Positions 1 through 5,282 of a stretch of 5,282 nt of DNA are shown piece after piece. How positions within the stretch are numbered: position 1 is the stretch's first letter; the number at the start of each line of letters is the position of its first letter. The position numbers were made by a program, and so were the translations under genes. The notes beneath the pieces are model-generated. The model searched no databases and was not told the origin of the DNA. It saw nothing but the letters and a program-made list of their open reading frames with translations. Origin of the DNA: Burkholderiaceae bacterium (GTDB lineage: Bacteria; Pseudomonadota; Gammaproteobacteria; Burkholderiales; Burkholderiaceae); assembly GCA_017997515.1 (NCBI GenBank), contig JAGOEY010000061.1, forward strand, positions 3,433 to 8,714. Direction: 5' to 3'.

Positions 1-389
1 TGAATCACCGCAATCGTCTGGCCATTGTCCAGACGCACGGTGATTTCCGCACCGGGGCGCGCCGAAGCGTTGCCCTGGATCGCATTACCGGCCATACCAC
101 CTGCCACCGCGCCGCCAACCGCACCGGCAGTGTTGGCAAAACTGCCGCTGCCCAGGTTGCTGCCGACCGCGCCGCCGACCACCGCGCCGGTGGTGGTGCC
201 GACTGCGGTCGAATTACCCTGGATGGTGACTGGACGCACATTGGTCACCACACCAAACTGCACCGTCTGGGCGCGCTGGGTTTCATTCTGGCGCACCATG
301 TTGCCTTGGTCTGTGGCACAACCTGCCAACACGGACGCTGCAAAAACAGCACCAGCGATAACACGCACGGGGGTAGACAGGATGGACAT
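1..389 (-). CDS. Glycine-zipper outer-membrane lipoprotein, SlyB/17-kDa antigen-like (3' end missing)
   Basis: Seen: reading leftward from ATG at 389, 129 complete codons run to the window edge without a stop. Residues 1-24 form a lipoprotein signal with a basic/hydrophobic stretch and lipobox L21-A22-G23-C24. The +2 residue is Ala, not Asp, which suits Lol export to the outer membrane. The middle holds two perfect GxxxG series: Gly64/68/72/76/80 and Gly89/93/97/101. After these the chain becomes polar (from about Arg111), the start of the beta-rich C-terminal part seen in this family. Known: such proteins (glycine zipper 2TM domain, SlyB/Pcp type) are about 150-160 residues, so roughly 25-30 are probably missing. 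They insert two Gly-packed helices in the outer membrane and contribute to envelope integrity; SlyB is PhoPQ-linked in enterics. Start choice: the lipobox position fixes it. The ribosome site is weak (GCGAG about 7 nt upstream). The next gene is divergent. The exact orthologue (SlyB versus another zipper lipoprotein) is not settled. Confidence 0.88.
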   Translation of the reverse strand, partial: MSILSTPVRVIAGAVFAASVLAGCATDQGNMVRQNETQRAQTVQFGVVTNVRPVTIQGNSTAVGTTTGAVVGGAVGSNLGSGSFANTAGAVGGAVAGGMAGNAIQGNASARPGAEITVRLDNGQTIAVI

Positions 390-433
390 GGAATAACTCG
401 CTTTCACTCTGTAATGGGGGTATGTGAGACGCA

Positions 434-459
434 GGCAGTTCAAGCTGCCAGCGTTGGCA
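434..459. repeat. Two overlapping, mutually exclusive short inverted repeats
   Basis: Seen: GGCAG (434-438) can pair with CTGCC (445-449) across a 6-nt loop. TGCCA (446-450) can pair with TGGCA (455-459) across a 4-nt loop. The arms share bases 446-449, so only one stem can form at once. The position between divergent genes would suit an operator or a leader switch, but stems of 5 bp arise by chance in GC-rich DNA, so this is only a candidate. Confidence 0.25.
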
Positions 460-509
460 ATGTGCCGTATTGCACCGCCCCCAGCATGCCGCACCGGCTT
501 GCCAGCAGC

Positions 510-538
510 TTGGGCCTGTAGTGCGGTTTCGTTATCAT
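510..538 (+). promoter_or_regulatory. Candidate sigma70-type promoter placed directly before the hydrolase start
   Basis: Seen: TTGGGC (510-515, 3 of 6 to the -35 consensus), a 17-nt spacer, then TATCAT (533-538, 5 of 6 to the -10 consensus). Six bases separate the -10 from the ATG at 545, so the expected transcript start falls on or within a base or two of the start codon. No purine-rich ribosome site lies upstream of that ATG. Inference: the mRNA may be leaderless. The alternative is an upstream promoter with SD-independent initiation. Confidence 0.4.
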
Positions 539-544
539 TCCGGC

Positions 545-1840
545 ATGAAATCTCTCTGGACCCTTCTGCTGGCAACCCTGTTTCTTGCGGGGTGCCAACC
601 CCCTGTGCGGCTGATGCCGACGCCAGAAATCTTTCTGCAGGGTGAGGTCAACCCTTTTGCGATGAACCAGGCGCTCGACAAAAGCAACGAAATCCAGGTG
701 TTTTACGCCACCAACCGCCTGCCGCTCGGGCCCACCCATGCGCGCCACTACACCATCGTGCCGGGTGACAACCTGAGCCTGGGGATTGCCACCTTGAACA
801 TTGGGGGGGGTGCCAAGACCTGGGAATGGCTGTACCAGTTGTCCACCACGGCCGACGACAATGAAGACCGCCCGCCGCTGGTCCTGGACTCCATGCAGGA
901 GCTGGCGGTAGTGGACGGCAACTTGGCCTCACCACTAGACAGCCCCGAGGGTGATGCATTTTTCAAACAGATCAACGACGCCCTCGAAAAGAGCGTGGAC
1001 AAAGACCTGACCATCTATGTCCACGGTGCCAATACCAGCGTGGAGCGCGCCGCCGGGCAAGCCGCCCAGTACCGGCACTTCACCGGCCGCAACTCGGTGG
1101 TGCTGTTTTTTGCCTGGCCATCGGCAGAGAACTTCATGCGTTACGCCACCGACGTGGCCAACGCGCGCCGCTCCGAACCCCAGTTTGCCCGCCTGCTGGA
1201 ACTGCTGAGCAAACACACCCAAGCCAAAAGCCTGAATGTGCTGGCCTACAGCGCCGGCGCCATGGTCGCCAGCCCCGGCCTGGCCCGGCTTGACCAGCTG
1301 CCCCAGGGCGAAGAACACCCGGCCGTGCGCCTGGGTGAGATCTACCAGGCCGCGCCTGACGCCAATTTCCGCTCCTTTGCAGCGGACCTGCAGCGTTATG
1401 TGCCGCTGGCCCGCCGCGTCACCTTCTCGGCCAACATGAACGACAGCGTGTTGACCATCTCGCGTATCCACCAGCGCGACGGCTCACGTGCCGGTCGGCC
1501 CGACCCCACCGAGCTGAGCCTGGCCGATTCGGAATGGCTGATCAATGCGTCGAAGACCATGAACTTCGACGTGCTGCAGATCAAGCCCGCCACCATTCCC
1601 GGCATGTCACGCCGCTCGCACAACTTCTGGTTTGGGCACCCCTGGGTCAGCAGCGACGTGATCATCAAGTTCTGGTTCCACGCGCCGCCTGACGCGCGCG
1701 GCCTGCAAAACAATGCCTCGGCGCGTAACCTGCAGTACTGGACTTTTCCGCCCGACTACGACAAACGTATGGTCGAGGCCGTGACCGCACTGGTGGCCAA
1801 CACCCCAGAGACAGGCACGGCAGCGTCAAAGACGCCCTAA
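545..1840 (+). CDS. Lipoprotein with DUF900-type alpha/beta hydrolase domain
   Basis: Seen: 431 residues. Residues 1-17 are a lipoprotein signal with lipobox L14-A15-G16-C17 and Gln at +2, predicting an outer-membrane lipoprotein. The family signature FYATNR is at residues 53-58. YVHG (158-161) is the strand and oxyanion-loop region. The nucleophile elbow is A-Y-S-A-G with Ser236, followed by the candidate acid Asp272 and candidate base His359 in an S-H-N-F context. Known: DUF900/COG4782 proteins are putative serine esterases or lipases; the natural substrate is not established. The elbow is atypical, with Ala-Tyr where Gly-His is common. Start: ATG 545 is chosen because it puts the lipobox at a normal distance. 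An in-frame GTG at 521 and TTG at 470 are possible upstream starts but add an unneeded N-terminus. A G8 tract lies at 803-810. The last 15 nt overlap the end of rnhA on the other strand. Confidence 0.88.
   Translation: MKSLWTLLLATLFLAGCQPPVRLMPTPEIFLQGEVNPFAMNQALDKSNEIQVFYATNRLPLGPTHARHYTIVPGDNLSLGIATLNIGGGAKTWEWLYQLSTTADDNEDRPPLVLDSMQELAVVDGNLASPLDSPEGDAFFKQINDALEKSVDKDLTIYVHGANTSVERAAGQAAQYRHFTGRNSVVLFFAWPSAENFMRYATDVANARRSEPQFARLLELLSKHTQAKSLNVLAYSAGAMVASPGLARLDQLPQGEEHPAVRLGEIYQAAPDANFRSFAADLQRYVPLARRVTFSANMNDSVLTISRIHQRDGSRAGRPDPTELSLADSEWLINASKTMNFDVLQIKPATIPGMSRRSHNFWFGHPWVSSDVIIKFWFHAPPDARGLQNNASARNLQYWTFPPDYDKRMVEAVTALVANTPETGTAASKTP
803..810 (+). repeat. Homopolymer tract of eight G inside the hydrolase gene
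   Basis: Seen: eight consecutive G, read as part of codons for Gly87-Gly88-Gly89. Gain or loss of one base would shift the frame about one fifth of the way into the gene, before the catalytic domain. Tracts of this length can slip and are used for phase variation of surface proteins in some bacteria. There is no independent evidence for that here. Confidence 0.6.
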
Positions 1841-2275
1841 AGCGCGTTCCACACCCTTGTTGGCCAGGGCATCCGCGCGTTCATTGCCCGGGTCGCCCGA
1901 ATGGCCCTTCACCCAGCGCCAAGTGATCTTGTGGCCGTTGCCGCTGACCACGGCGTCCAGCCGCTGCCACAACTCCACGTTTTTTACGGGTTGTTTGGCA
2001 GCCGTGCGCCAGCCACGCGCCTTCCAGCCGTGGATCCACTCGGTAATGCCTTTGCGCACGTATTCACTGTCGAGGTACAGCGTGACCTCACACGGGCGCT
2101 TGAGCACGGACAGGCCTTCAATCACGGCCAGCAATTCCATGCGGTTGTTGGTGGTGCCCAGCTCGCCACCAAACATCTCTTTTTCGTCCGTACCGGATTT
2201 CAGCCAGACCCCCCAGCCGCCAGGGCCCGGGTTGCCTTTACATGCGCCGTCGGTATAAATTTCCACGTGGTTCAA
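1826..2275 (-). CDS. rnhA: Ribonuclease HI
   Basis: Role: cleaves the RNA strand of RNA:DNA hybrids (R-loops, primers) in the cytoplasm, with two metal ions. Seen: 149 residues, close to the usual 150-155. All catalytic residues are present: Asp9 (I-Y-T-D-G), Glu47 (N-R-M-E-L), Asp69 (Y-L-D-S), His125 (V-K-G-H-S-G) and Asp135 (E-R-A-D-A), matching D10/E48/D70/H124/D134 of the E. coli enzyme. The basic handle segment rich in Trp/Lys/Arg (about 81-99) is retained. Start: TTG at 2275, supported by GAGGAA at 2287-2282 with good spacing and by alignment length; the next candidate, GTG at 2266, is too far from that site. It lies 26 nt after the methyltransferase stop on the same strand, so co-transcription is likely. 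It converges on the hydrolase gene with a 15-nt tail overlap. dnaQ, the usual enterobacterial neighbour, is not adjacent here. Confidence 0.97.
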   Translation of the reverse strand: MNHVEIYTDGACKGNPGPGGWGVWLKSGTDEKEMFGGELGTTNNRMELLAVIEGLSVLKRPCEVTLYLDSEYVRKGITEWIHGWKARGWRTAAKQPVKNVELWQRLDAVVSGNGHKITWRWVKGHSGDPGNERADALANKGVERALGRL

Positions 2276-2281
2276 AAAAAA
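2274..2281. repeat. Eight-base A/T homopolymer abutting the rnhA start codon
   Basis: Seen: eight A on the plus strand, that is eight T in rnhA, the last two of which are the first two bases of the TTG start codon. The tract fills the spacer between GAGG and the start. Slippage of DNA or RNA polymerase here would change the spacer length rather than the reading frame, so its likely effect would be on translation efficiency. Confidence 0.6.
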
Positions 2282-2287
2282 TTCCTC
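2282..2287 (-). promoter_or_regulatory. Ribosome binding site that fixes the TTG start of rnhA
   Basis: Seen: GAGGAA on the minus strand, with 8 nt between GAGG and the TTG at 2275. It is the best Shine-Dalgarno match in the window and decides the start of a gene that has no suitable ATG near its N-terminus; the first internal Met is residue 46, at the catalytic Glu. Confidence 0.75.
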
Positions 2288-2301
2288 AAAGGATTTCAGG
2301 G

Positions 2302-3102
2302 TTAGTTTTTAACATCATATTGGGCTTTTGCGCCCGCCGCACCTGCACTATTAGCTATGGAAACAGGAGCACTTACCCGCGCCCGTACCGGTTTCCAACT
2401 CGGGCTCATCAGCCGCATGCCATGCACCCGTTTGACGGCCACGATGAAATAGGCCGCCCCGAGGATCGACCACCAGCGCGGCCCCACCCGGTCCATCCAG
2501 GCATGGCGCTCCAGCCACTGCTGGCTGCGCACGGCAGGACGGTAACAGCCAAAGTGCACCGTTTCCACCTCAAAGCCCAGCAGCCGAAGCCAGTCGCGCA
2601 GCCGCCAGTACCCCAGAAACTCCCCCGCCTCGGGCAGGTAGGAGGCGCCCAACCCGACACGCTGGTAAATCCGCGCCCGCTTTTGCGCCAGCCCCCACAG
2701 GCTGGCCGGGTTCAGACAGCTCAGCACCACCCGGCCTTCGGGCACCAGCACGCGCTCCACCTCGCGCAGCGTGGTGTGGGGGTCGGCTGCCAACTCCAGC
2801 GTGTGGGGCAGCGCCACCAGGTCCAGGCTAGCCTCCGGGAACGGCAAGGCCGAGAAGTCGGTCACCAGCGCAACCGGCGGCGGCGCCTGTTGCGGGCCCT
2901 GCCCGCCTTCACCGACGGCCAGCCAGCGGTGGGGCATGCGGTTGGCCTGCAGGGCGTCCAGCACCGGCAAACCCAGTTGCAGGCCGTGGTAACCAAAAAT
3001 GTCGGCCACCGCTTCGTCAAAACGCGCACGCTCCCAGTCCAGCAGGTACTGGCCGGGAGGCGTTTCGAACCATTCGTGCAAACCTATAATTTGATCGCTC
3101 AT
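2302..3102 (-). CDS. YafS-like class I SAM-dependent methyltransferase
   Basis: Role: predicted SAM-dependent methyltransferase of the Methyltransf_11 group; substrate unknown. Seen: 266 residues. The post-I part is well formed: D-F-S-A-L-P-F (82-88), a Leu-rich strand with H100-T-L-E, then [11 protein letters not shown] (113-123), V-V-L-S (125-128) and N-P-x-S-L-W-G-L (131-138). The classic motif I (GxGxG) is not obvious; G-Y-H-G-L-Q-L-G at 37-44 may stand in for it. As I recall, E. coli YafS has the same features and the same position between gloB and rnhA. No signal peptide; probably cytoplasmic. Start: ATG 3102 fits the family N-terminus ([11 protein letters not shown]), with GGAA 8 nt upstream. 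A TTG at 3135 would add 11 residues from within gloB and is unlikely. The C-terminal tail (about 244-266) is low-complexity and AT-richer than the rest. rnhA follows 26 nt downstream. Confidence 0.88.
   Translation of the reverse strand: MSDQIIGLHEWFETPPGQYLLDWERARFDEAVADIFGYHGLQLGLPVLDALQANRMPHRWLAVGEGGQGPQQAPPPVALVTDFSALPFPEASLDLVALPHTLELAADPHTTLREVERVLVPEGRVVLSCLNPASLWGLAQKRARIYQRVGLGASYLPEAGEFLGYWRLRDWLRLLGFEVETVHFGCYRPAVRSQQWLERHAWMDRVGPRWWSILGAAYFIVAVKRVHGMRLMSPSWKPVRARVSAPVSIANSAGAAGAKAQYDVKN
2308..2373. repeat. Possible dispersed short repeat forming the 3' end of the methyltransferase gene
   Basis: Seen: the last ~23 codons are visibly AT-richer and of simpler composition than the gene body, with an ATAGCTAATAG motif and a GGGC/GCCC inverted repeat on the minus strand. 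Inference from memory: Comamonadaceae chromosomes carry many copies of a ~60-nt repeat with a GATAGCT core, a GC-rich palindromic middle and an AT-rich end, often near gene ends. This stretch has the same order of parts, but I cannot align it here. Confidence 0.3.
3063..3090 (+). promoter_or_regulatory. Candidate gloB promoter inside the methyltransferase coding sequence
   Basis: Seen: a perfect TATAAT at 3085-3090, with a weak -35-like TTTCGA at 3063-3068 (3 of 6) and 16-nt spacing. The -10 ends 10 nt before the gloB ATG, so transcription would start about 2-4 nt before the start codon. On the other strand the hexamer lies in the ATT ATA codons of Ile5-Ile6 of the methyltransferase. ATA is a rare choice in such a GC-rich gene, which suggests the bases are kept for the promoter. 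Confidence 0.5.
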
Positions 3103-3889
3103 GACCTTGATTCCGCTGCCCGCTTTCACCGACAACTACATCTGGATGCTGCACGACGGACAGCGCGCCGTTGTGGTCGACCCCGGTGCGGCGCAACCTG
3201 TTCTGGATGCGCTGGGGGAGCCTGGCGCGCAGGGCAGCCTGCAGCTCGAGGCCATTCTAGTCACGCACCACCATGCGGACCATGTCGGTGGGGTGGACGT
3301 ATTACGCAATGCCACTGGTGCCCGTGTGTACGGCCCGGCCCGCGAAACCATTCCCGAACCCCTGGTGCGTCTGGCGCAGGGCGACCATGTGGAGGTGCTG
3401 GGACTGCGTTTTGACGTCATCGACGTACCGGGCCACACCGCCGGGCATATCGCGTTCTACTGCGCCGACATGGAGGGCGCACCGCTGCTGTTCTGCGGCG
3501 ACACCCTGTTCTCAGGCGGTTGCGGGCGGCTGTTTGAAGGCACCCCGGCACAAATGCTGCAGTCACTCGACACCCTGGCCGGCCTGCCGGGCGACACACG
3601 GGTATGCTGCACCCACGAATACACGCTTGGTAACCTGCGTTTTGCCCATGCGGTGGAACCTGGCAATCTTGAAGTGATCCACCATCTGGCGCAGTGCGAG
3701 GCATTACGCGCAGAACACATGCCCACGCTGCCGTCCCGCATGGCGCTGGAGAGGGACATCAACCCCTTTCTGCGCACCCGCCAGCGCACTGTGATCCGTG
3801 CGTTGCAGGCCCGGGACAGCCGTACATCAACACAGGACGAGGCCGGCATTTTTGCGGCGCTGCGTCAATGGAAGAACGAGTTCAGATGA
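3101..3889 (+). CDS. gloB: Hydroxyacylglutathione hydrolase (glyoxalase II)
   Basis: Role: second enzyme of the glyoxalase pathway, hydrolysing S-D-lactoylglutathione to D-lactate and glutathione in the cytoplasm. Seen: 262 residues (family about 250-260). The metallo-beta-lactamase fold carries the full binuclear metal set: T-H-H-H-A-D-H with His56, His58, Asp60 and His61, then His112 (G-H-T-A-G-H), Asp134 (C-G-D-T-L-F) and His172 (C-T-H-E-Y-T). The C-terminal glutathione-binding domain (HAGH_C) is shown by L-P-S-R-M-A-L-E-R near 210-218 and N-P-F-L-R at 221-225. Start: ATG 3101 fits the family N-terminus (L-P-A-F-x-D-N-Y-I-W). No Shine-Dalgarno sequence precedes it, while a TATAAT does, suggesting a leaderless or near-leaderless message. 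The start codon interlocks with that of the divergent methyltransferase. The stop overlaps the mltD start, so the two are likely co-transcribed. Confidence 0.97.
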   Translation: MTLIPLPAFTDNYIWMLHDGQRAVVVDPGAAQPVLDALGEPGAQGSLQLEAILVTHHHADHVGGVDVLRNATGARVYGPARETIPEPLVRLAQGDHVEVLGLRFDVIDVPGHTAGHIAFYCADMEGAPLLFCGDTLFSGGCGRLFEGTPAQMLQSLDTLAGLPGDTRVCCTHEYTLGNLRFAHAVEPGNLEVIHHLAQCEALRAEHMPTLPSRMALERDINPFLRTRQRTVIRALQARDSRTSTQDEAGIFAALRQWKNEFR

Positions 3890-5282
3890 AAATTGTTTCT
3901 GCTGCCTGCCTGGCAGGCCTGCTCTGGCTGACGGGGTGCGCCACCACCACACCCGACCCCGCGGACACCAGTGCCACGGCCTCGCAAACAGGCAAAACAC
4001 CCCAGGCCCCGCTGCCCCGCCCCTACACCCCCTTTTTTCCCGACGGCCCGCTGCAACCCATCACGGCCGCCCAGGCCGCCGCCATGGGTGTGGCCGCCAC
4101 GGCCCCACCGGCCGACATGTGGGAGCGGATTCGCCGTGGTTTTGCCATGCCCAACCTGGAGACCGACCAGGTCAGCGACCAGGAGCAGTGGTACGCCACC
4201 CGGCCCGACTACATGCAACGCATGACGGAACGCTCCAGCAAGTACCTGTTCCACATCGTTGAAGAACTCGAAATGCGCGGCATGCCGACCGAACTGGCGC
4301 TGCTGCCGTACATCGAAAGCGCGTTTAACCCGCAGGCAGTCTCCAGCGTCAAGGCCGCGGGTATGTGGCAGTTCATGCCTGCCACCGGCACCGACTTCCA
4401 GCTCAAACAAAACGCCTTCCGCGACGACCGGCGCGACGTGCTGGCATCCACCAAAGCAGCGCTGGACTACCTGCAACGCCTGCACGGCATGTTTGGTGAC
4501 TGGCATCTGGCGCTGGCGGCCTACAACTGGGGCCAAGGCAACGTGGGCCGCGCCATCGCACGCAACCAGAAGGCAGGCCTGCCCACCGGCTACCTGGACA
4601 TCAACATGCCGGCCGAAACCCGCATGTACGTGCCCAAACTACAGGCGGTGAAAAACATCGTGGCCAACCCGCAGCGTTACCGCACCGAGCTGCCGCTGAT
4701 CGAAAACCACCCCTACTTCCAGACCGTGCTGGTCACGCGTGACATCGACGTCGAGTTGGCCGCCAAGCTGGCCGACGTGCGCATCGAAGACTTCAAGGCG
4801 CTGAACCCGTCCATGCACCGCCCGGTCATCATGGCGGCGGGCACACCCCGCATCCTGCTGCCCTGGGACAACGCCGCCGTATTCCAGCGCAACTTCGAAG
4901 CCCACACCAAAGGCCAGTACGCCAGCTGGACCGCCTGGACCGTGCCGTCCAACATGAGTGTGTCGGCCATTTCGCAGCGTGTGGGTATGAGTGAAAGTGA
5001 CCTGCGCAGCATGAACAACATCCCGCCCAACATGCTGGTGCGGGCCGGTTCTGCACTCATCGTGCCGCGGTCTGCCACCAACACCGACGTGACCAGCCAT
5101 GTGGCGGACAACGGGCAAATGTCATTGGCACCCGAAATCGTTACGCGCCGCACCGTCGTCAAGGCGCACAAAAAAGAAAACACCGCCAGCATCGCCCGCC
5201 GTTACCGCGTGAGTGTGGCTGACGTGGCCAACTGGAACGACGTGTCCGCCAGCGCCGCCTTCAAAGTGGGCGAACAAGTGGT
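3886..5282 (+). CDS. mltD: Membrane-bound lytic murein transglycosylase D with LysM repeats (3' end missing)
   Basis: Role: cleaves the glycan strand of peptidoglycan between MurNAc and GlcNAc, forming 1,6-anhydroMurNAc, from the inner face of the outer membrane. Seen: 465 complete codons, open at the window end. Lipoprotein signal with lipobox L15-T16-G17-C18 and Ala at +2. A Pro/Thr/Ala-rich linker follows (about 19-75). The SLT (GH23) domain spans about 120-240, with catalytic Glu144 in P-Y-I-E-S-A-F-N-P, then [12 protein letters not shown] (157-168) and [10 protein letters not shown] (211-220). Two LysM-like modules follow at about 348-395 and 422 to the edge. Family: E. coli MltD is about 450 residues with two LysM, so this protein is somewhat longer. 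Start: ATG 3886 overlaps the gloB TGA as ATGA, pointing to translational coupling; a GAG lies 5 nt upstream. A 15-nt palindrome sits just inside the gene. Confidence 0.95.
   Translation, partial: MKIVSAACLAGLLWLTGCATTTPDPADTSATASQTGKTPQAPLPRPYTPFFPDGPLQPITAAQAAAMGVAATAPPADMWERIRRGFAMPNLETDQVSDQEQWYATRPDYMQRMTERSSKYLFHIVEELEMRGMPTELALLPYIESAFNPQAVSSVKAAGMWQFMPATGTDFQLKQNAFRDDRRDVLASTKAALDYLQRLHGMFGDWHLALAAYNWGQGNVGRAIARNQKAGLPTGYLDINMPAETRMYVPKLQAVKNIVANPQRYRTELPLIENHPYFQTVLVTRDIDVELAAKLADVRIEDFKALNPSMHRPVIMAAGTPRILLPWDNAAVFQRNFEAHTKGQYASWTAWTVPSNMSVSAISQRVGMSESDLRSMNNIPPNMLVRAGSALIVPRSATNTDVTSHVADNGQMSLAPEIVTRRTVVKAHKKENTASIARRYRVSVADVANWNDVSASAAFKVGEQV
3904..3918 (+). repeat. 15-nt GC-rich palindrome within the mltD signal-peptide codons
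   Basis: Seen: GCCTGCC, one T, then GGCAGGC: a perfect 7-base inverted repeat about one nucleotide, practically a 6-bp stem with a 3-nt loop. It begins 15 nt after the mltD start codon. In mRNA it could slow initiation unless ribosomes finishing gloB open it, which would fit the ATGA overlap. It also encodes part of the hydrophobic signal core, so codon constraint alone may explain it. Confidence 0.4.

Larger units (their letters stand above)
390..544. promoter_or_regulatory. Divergent intergenic region between two lipoprotein genes
   Basis: This 155-nt gap separates the leftward zipper-lipoprotein gene from the rightward hydrolase gene and must hold, or adjoin, promoters for both. Seen: a -35/-10-like pair right before the hydrolase start (listed separately), and two mutually exclusive short stems sharing one arm near the centre. 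For the leftward gene I see only TTGAAC (minus strand, about 439-444) as a -35-like hexamer, with no convincing -10. Short open frames crossing the gap have no ribosome site or recognisable product, so I regard it as non-coding. Confidence 0.55.

Noticed and set aside
25..396. A plus-strand frame opposite the zipper lipoprotein gene
   Set aside because: It is the complement of the glycine-zipper codons, giving Pro/Ala/Thr repeats; the minus frame has a lipobox and perfect GxxxG spacing.
455..474. A sigma54-like promoter (TTGGCA ... TTGCA) in the divergent gap
   Set aside because: The GG and GC elements are 14 nt apart instead of the required 10.
390..544. A small protein gene in the divergent gap (short plus-strand frames crossing it)
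   Set aside because: There is no ribosome site, no codon bias like the neighbours, and the frames run into the flanking genes in the wrong phase.
935..1471. A 178-codon minus-strand frame opposite the hydrolase gene
   Set aside because: Shadow of the hydrolase catalytic region; no conserved motif and no ribosome site.
1823..1835. Hairpin GCGTC-AAA-GACGC across the convergent stop codons of the hydrolase and rnhA as a bidirectional terminator
   Set aside because: The stem is only 5 bp and neither side has a T-tract, so it does not qualify as an intrinsic terminator; no better one was found at this junction.
2242..3414. A 390-codon open frame on the plus strand, antisense to the methyltransferase and the start of rnhA
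   Set aside because: It lies opposite two well-supported genes and then in the wrong frame of gloB. Its Pro/Arg/Gln/His-rich composition is typical of a shadow frame in GC-rich DNA, and there is no recognisable domain.
3865..4536. A 223-codon minus-strand frame opposite mltD
   Set aside because: Its Gly/Val/His/Arg-rich product matches no family, and the plus strand encodes a clear lytic transglycosylase there.

Overview
The window looks like a piece of ordinary chromosome from a GC-rich Gram-negative proteobacterium, most likely a betaproteobacterium of the Burkholderiales (Comamonadaceae-like). I base this on the wording of the GloB, RNase HI and methyltransferase proteins, on the high G+C third positions, and on three lipoprotein signal peptides whose +2 residues suit the outer membrane. 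The genus is not decidable from the sequence alone. I see no mobile element, CRISPR array, rRNA or tRNA.

Layout, left to right. (1) A glycine-zipper (SlyB/17-kDa-antigen-like) lipoprotein gene runs leftward from 389 and is cut by the left edge. (2) A 155-nt divergent intergenic region (390-544) separates it from (3) a rightward gene, 545-1840, for a lipoprotein with a DUF900-type alpha/beta hydrolase domain. (4) rnhA (RNase HI, leftward, TTG start) converges on it, and the two 3' ends overlap by 15 nt. (5) A YafS-like class I methyltransferase gene lies 26 nt upstream of rnhA on the same strand. (6) gloB (glyoxalase II) runs rightward; its ATG and the methyltransferase ATG interlock in a single CATG. 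(7) mltD (membrane-bound lytic transglycosylase D with LysM repeats) overlaps the gloB stop by 4 nt (ATGA) and runs off the right edge.

The mltD-gloB-yafS-like-rnhA neighbourhood is, from memory, the same gene set found next to dnaQ in Escherichia coli, so it is an old conserved cluster. The genes do not form one pathway. GloB detoxifies S-lactoylglutathione, RNase HI removes RNA from RNA:DNA hybrids, MltD cleaves peptidoglycan, and the role of the YafS-like methyltransferase is unknown. Three of the six genes encode predicted outer-membrane lipoproteins.

No new multi-gene system is visible. The most interesting points are at gene boundaries: the interlocked gloB/methyltransferase start codons with a perfect TATAAT inside the methyltransferase gene, a similar apparently leaderless arrangement at the hydrolase gene, the TTG start of rnhA beside an eight-base homopolymer, a G8 tract in the lipoprotein-hydrolase gene, and an AT-richer 3' tail of the methyltransferase gene that may derive from a dispersed repeat.
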